From the NCBI GenBank assembly GCA_046706345.1, contig JBJKPL010000276.1, forward strand, positions 1 through 8,475: a stretch of DNA of 8,475 bases. The letters run 5' to 3'. Source of the stretch: Sulfidibacterium sp046706345. Its GTDB lineage: Bacteria > Bacteroidota > Bacteroidia > Bacteroidales > F082. The position numbers were made by a program, and so were the translations under genes. Below the pieces are notes generated by a model. It made no database searches, was not told the origin of the DNA, and saw nothing but the letters and a program-made list of their open reading frames with translations. Below, one piece after another: positions 6,755 through 8,475 of the stretch (position 1 is the stretch's first letter; each line of letters begins with the position of its first letter).

Positions 6755-7459
6755 ATGAAAAGAAATTTGATTTTGTTCATTCTCAGCTTCCTGACCCTAA
6801 CGGCGTTCGGGCAAAACCCCAATCCTACCGCTTATTTTAAAGCCGGATTGTCCTTTCCGATGTTTGACCTGGCCAAAGGAAACCCCATGGATACCATATC
6901 AGGGCTTGCAGGCAGGGGCCTTCATGTGGAAGTCGGGTATCAGGTGCCGCTTTCCAAACACTGGGGTACGGGACTTGCTGCCCTCTATTATGGTAATCGT
7001 TACAGTCAAAAAAAGTTTTACGATTTTTACGGGAACCTATTGAGTGATGCGGCTTATGGTATAAAGACCAATTATGCCTGGTCGGTCGGTGGGCTGGTTT
7101 TGAAACCCGATTATTTTGTCCGGCTTCAAAAGAACATTTCGTGGGAAATTTATGCCACCGGCGGCTTTCTGGTATTTTTTACACCCGAATATGTGGAGAC
7201 GTCCAAAAGTTTACTTTCGTCGACCACTTACGTCTATCATAAAGACCGAAACAAGGGTATTTCCTTTGCTTATGGGTTTGGAACCCGTTTTAATTTCTCG
7301 ATGTTCAGCGCTCATTTATTTCTGGATGCCGACTTCCTGGCAAGCAACATCAAATACAATTCTACCGGTACCGATTGGAATGGCAATACTTTCAGTATCC
7401 CGGTACGCCAACGGATTGGTTATTTTAGTGTGAACCTGGGTTATACAATTTATCTCTGA
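6755..7459 (+). CDS. Secreted, probable outer-membrane beta-barrel protein of unknown function
   Basis: 234 residues from the ATG at 6755. This start gives a clean signal peptide: MKRN, a hydrophobic core (LILFILSFLTLTAF), and Ala-Phe-Gly before Gln20, so cleavage would leave Gln at +1, the trend for Bacteroidota signal peptidase I substrates. An in-frame GTG at 6731 would add 8 polar residues and is less likely. The mature part has alternating aromatic/small-residue stretches (YFKAGLSFPMF, HVEVGYQVPL, GTGLAALYYGN, SFAYGFGTRFNFS, FSVNLGYTIYL) typical of 8-10 strand barrels, and ends in an aromatic-rich strand. I do not recognise a specific family; PorT-like or OmpW-like small barrels are possible. 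It lies 36 bp after recQ, and its stop overlaps the glycosylase start (TGATG), which is odd company for an envelope protein. Confidence 0.8.
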   Translation: MKRNLILFILSFLTLTAFGQNPNPTAYFKAGLSFPMFDLAKGNPMDTISGLAGRGLHVEVGYQVPLSKHWGTGLAALYYGNRYSQKKFYDFYGNLLSDAAYGIKTNYAWSVGGLVLKPDYFVRLQKNISWEIYATGGFLVFFTPEYVETSKSLLSSTTYVYHKDRNKGISFAYGFGTRFNFSMFSAHLFLDADFLASNIKYNSTGTDWNGNTFSIPVRQRIGYFSVNLGYTIYL

Positions 7460-8076
7460 TGGCAGGACGTTCCGAAATGATTCCCCTTTCTTTTTATGAA
7501 AACCCGGATGTTCTGATGGTAGCCCGGTCGTTGTTGGGCAAATTCCTCTATACCTTTATCGACGGGAAACTAACGGGTGGCATCATTGCTGAAACCGAAG
7601 CCTATGCCGGTGTGACGGATAAGGCGTCACATGCTTTCGGCGGCCGCCGGACCCCCCGCACCGAAACCATGTACAAACCGGGAGGACACAGTTATGTGTA
7701 TTTCACCTATGGCATGCACCATTTGTTCAATATTGTTACTTCCGTGAAGGATGATCCCCAGGCAGTGTTGATCCGCGGGATTATTCCGGAAGAAGGGTTT
7801 GAAATACAGCTGGAAAGGAGAAACAGAATCCGCGACCGGTTCCAGATCGCCAACGGACCGGCCAAAGTATGCCAGGCCCTGGGCATTACTTTAAAGCATA
7901 ACCGTCTTCCCCTTTCGGGGAATGTGATCTGGCTGGAGAATGGCGGTATGCTTCCTGATGAAGATCAGATCATCACCTGCCCGCGCGTGGGCGTTGACTA
8001 CGCCGGAGACGATGCCCGGCTCCCCTACCGTTTTATTTTAAGTCATCCGGAATACAGGCCAGCGAAAAAAACCTGA
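7459..8076 (+). CDS. mpg: 3-methyladenine DNA glycosylase, AAG/MPG family
   Basis: 205 residues, normal for bacterial members. AAG enzymes flip out and excise alkylated purines (3-methyladenine, 7-methylguanine) and hypoxanthine, starting base-excision repair. By alignment with human AAG, IIAETEAYAG (42-51) carries the catalytic Glu47 and Tyr49 (human E125, Y127), His58 matches H136, GGRRTPR (61-67) is the conserved turn, SYVYFTYGM (78-86) carries Tyr81 and the intercalating Tyr84 (Y159, Y162), and Asn91 matches N169. NGPAKVCQALGI (133-144) is the other family signature. All active-site positions are intact. The ATG overlaps the upstream stop in TGATG, so translation is probably coupled. A second Met at residue 7 is a possible alternative start. 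Last gene of the recQ operon, ending at the terminator at 8099-8135. Confidence 0.95.
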   Translation: MAGRSEMIPLSFYENPDVLMVARSLLGKFLYTFIDGKLTGGIIAETEAYAGVTDKASHAFGGRRTPRTETMYKPGGHSYVYFTYGMHHLFNIVTSVKDDPQAVLIRGIIPEEGFEIQLERRNRIRDRFQIANGPAKVCQALGITLKHNRLPLSGNVIWLENGGMLPDEDQIITCPRVGVDYAGDDARLPYRFILSHPEYRPAKKT

Positions 8077-8098
8077 AAGGAAGTGCTGCCATTTAGGC

Positions 8099-8135
8099 AA
8101 AAAAAAAGCCTGGTGCGTTGGCATCAGGCTTTTTT
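8099..8135. terminator. Bidirectional factor-independent terminator between mpg and hup
   Basis: Stem GCCTGGTGC (8108-8116) / GCATCAGGC (8121-8129) pairs over nine positions with one G-T wobble, loop GTTG (8117-8120). It is flanked by nine A (8099-8107) and six T (8130-8135), so both strands give a GC-rich hairpin followed by a U tract. It ends the recQ-barrel-mpg transcript (plus) and the HU transcript (minus). Confidence 0.92.
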
Positions 8136-8151
8136 CATCCACGAATTAAAA

Positions 8152-8424
8152 TTATTTTACATCATGGGATAACTCAGCACCTGCTTTGAATTTAACGACT
8201 TTCTTTGCAGGGATACTAATTTCTTTACCCGTTTGAGGGTTGCGGCCTTTTCTAGCAGAACGCGTAGAAACAGAGAAGGAACCGAAACCTACCAAAGCAA
8301 CGCGGTCTCCACTTTTCAGCGCAGCAGTAGTAGAGTCAATGAAAGCATCAAGAGCCTTTTTTGCGTCAGCCTTACTTAAACCGGCACCCGAAGCCATAGA
8401 ATCAATTAATTCAGCTTTGTTCAT
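8152..8424 (-). CDS. hup: HU-family nucleoid DNA-binding protein
   Basis: 90 residues, exactly HU size. HU binds the minor groove without strict sequence need, bends DNA and compacts the nucleoid. Visible: N-terminal MNKAELID, the alpha-helical dimerisation half (1-~40), the VALVGFGSFSV strand signature (42-52), and the DNA-binding arm with GRNPQTG (60-66) holding the intercalating proline, followed by basic KKVVKFKAG. No deletions. Codons look more A/T-rich than in the neighbours, which fits a highly expressed gene. Monocistronic: own promoter at 8463-8470, terminator at 8135-8099. It could be called IHF-like by automatic tools, but the sequence resembles the standard Bacteroidota HU. Confidence 0.97.
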   Translation of the reverse strand: MNKAELIDSMASGAGLSKADAKKALDAFIDSTTAALKSGDRVALVGFGSFSVSTRSARKGRNPQTGKEISIPAKKVVKFKAGAELSHDVK

Positions 8425-8462
8425 AGTTGTAAATTTTAATTAACATTTAAACAATTGTCTAA

Positions 8463-8470
8463 CAAATATA
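8463..8470 (-). promoter_or_regulatory. -7 box of the HU promoter
   Basis: On the minus strand TATATTTG (8470-8463) matches TAnnTTTG exactly, 38 bp before the HU ATG. Transcription would start near 8458, giving a short A/T-rich leader without Shine-Dalgarno. The -33 element falls beyond the window edge. Confidence 0.7.
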
Positions 8471-8475
8471 CGAGT

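Overview
The window is ordinary chromosomal DNA of a member of the Bacteroidota (Bacteroidetes). The evidence for that is a PorX-type response regulator/alkaline-phosphatase protein (found in this phylum), a typical Bacteroidota HU, promoter-like sequences of the TAnnTTTG type, a lack of clear Shine-Dalgarno sequences, and a signal peptide ending in Gly-Gln in line with the phylum's 'Q at +1' tendency. The sequence does not allow a finer placement. There are no tRNA or rRNA genes, insertion sequences, CRISPR arrays or prophage signs, and base composition looks even.

Layout. Positions 1-3218 (minus strand) hold a compact operon read porX -> tsaE -> an alanine dehydrogenase-family gene. porX and tsaE overlap in TAATG, and tsaE and the dehydrogenase gene are 30 bp apart. 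The dehydrogenase gene runs off the left edge of the window and is not broken inside it. Positions 3219-3375 are a divergent control region with candidate promoters facing each other and a hairpin between them. Positions 3376-4626 (plus) encode a SAMHD1-like HD-domain phosphohydrolase. Positions 4627-4789 form a recQ leader with a promoter-like box and nested inverted repeats. Positions 4790-8076 (plus) look like a second operon: a RecQ-family helicase with a C-terminal zinc cluster, a small secreted or outer-membrane beta-barrel-like protein of unknown role, and an AAG/MPG-type 3-methyladenine DNA glycosylase whose start overlaps the barrel gene's stop (TGATG). A strong bidirectional terminator at 8099-8135 separates this operon from a convergent HU gene (8152-8424, minus). 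The -7 box of the HU promoter is visible at the right edge.

How the genes work together. The left operon links a regulator of type IX secretion (PorX, by homology a metal-dependent oligonucleotide phosphodiesterase) with tRNA t6A synthesis (TsaE) and an Ala-dehydrogenase-like enzyme. The right operon carries two genome-maintenance enzymes (RecQ, AAG) around an envelope protein. The most worthwhile points are: the dehydrogenase-like protein has Ser where characterised alanine dehydrogenases have their catalytic His; the porX/HD control region may have opposed overlapping transcription and a terminator-like hairpin at the 5' end of the porX leader; and an oligonucleotide-cleaving response regulator sits divergent to a dNTPase-like HD protein. 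I see no clear evidence of a wholly new multi-gene system.
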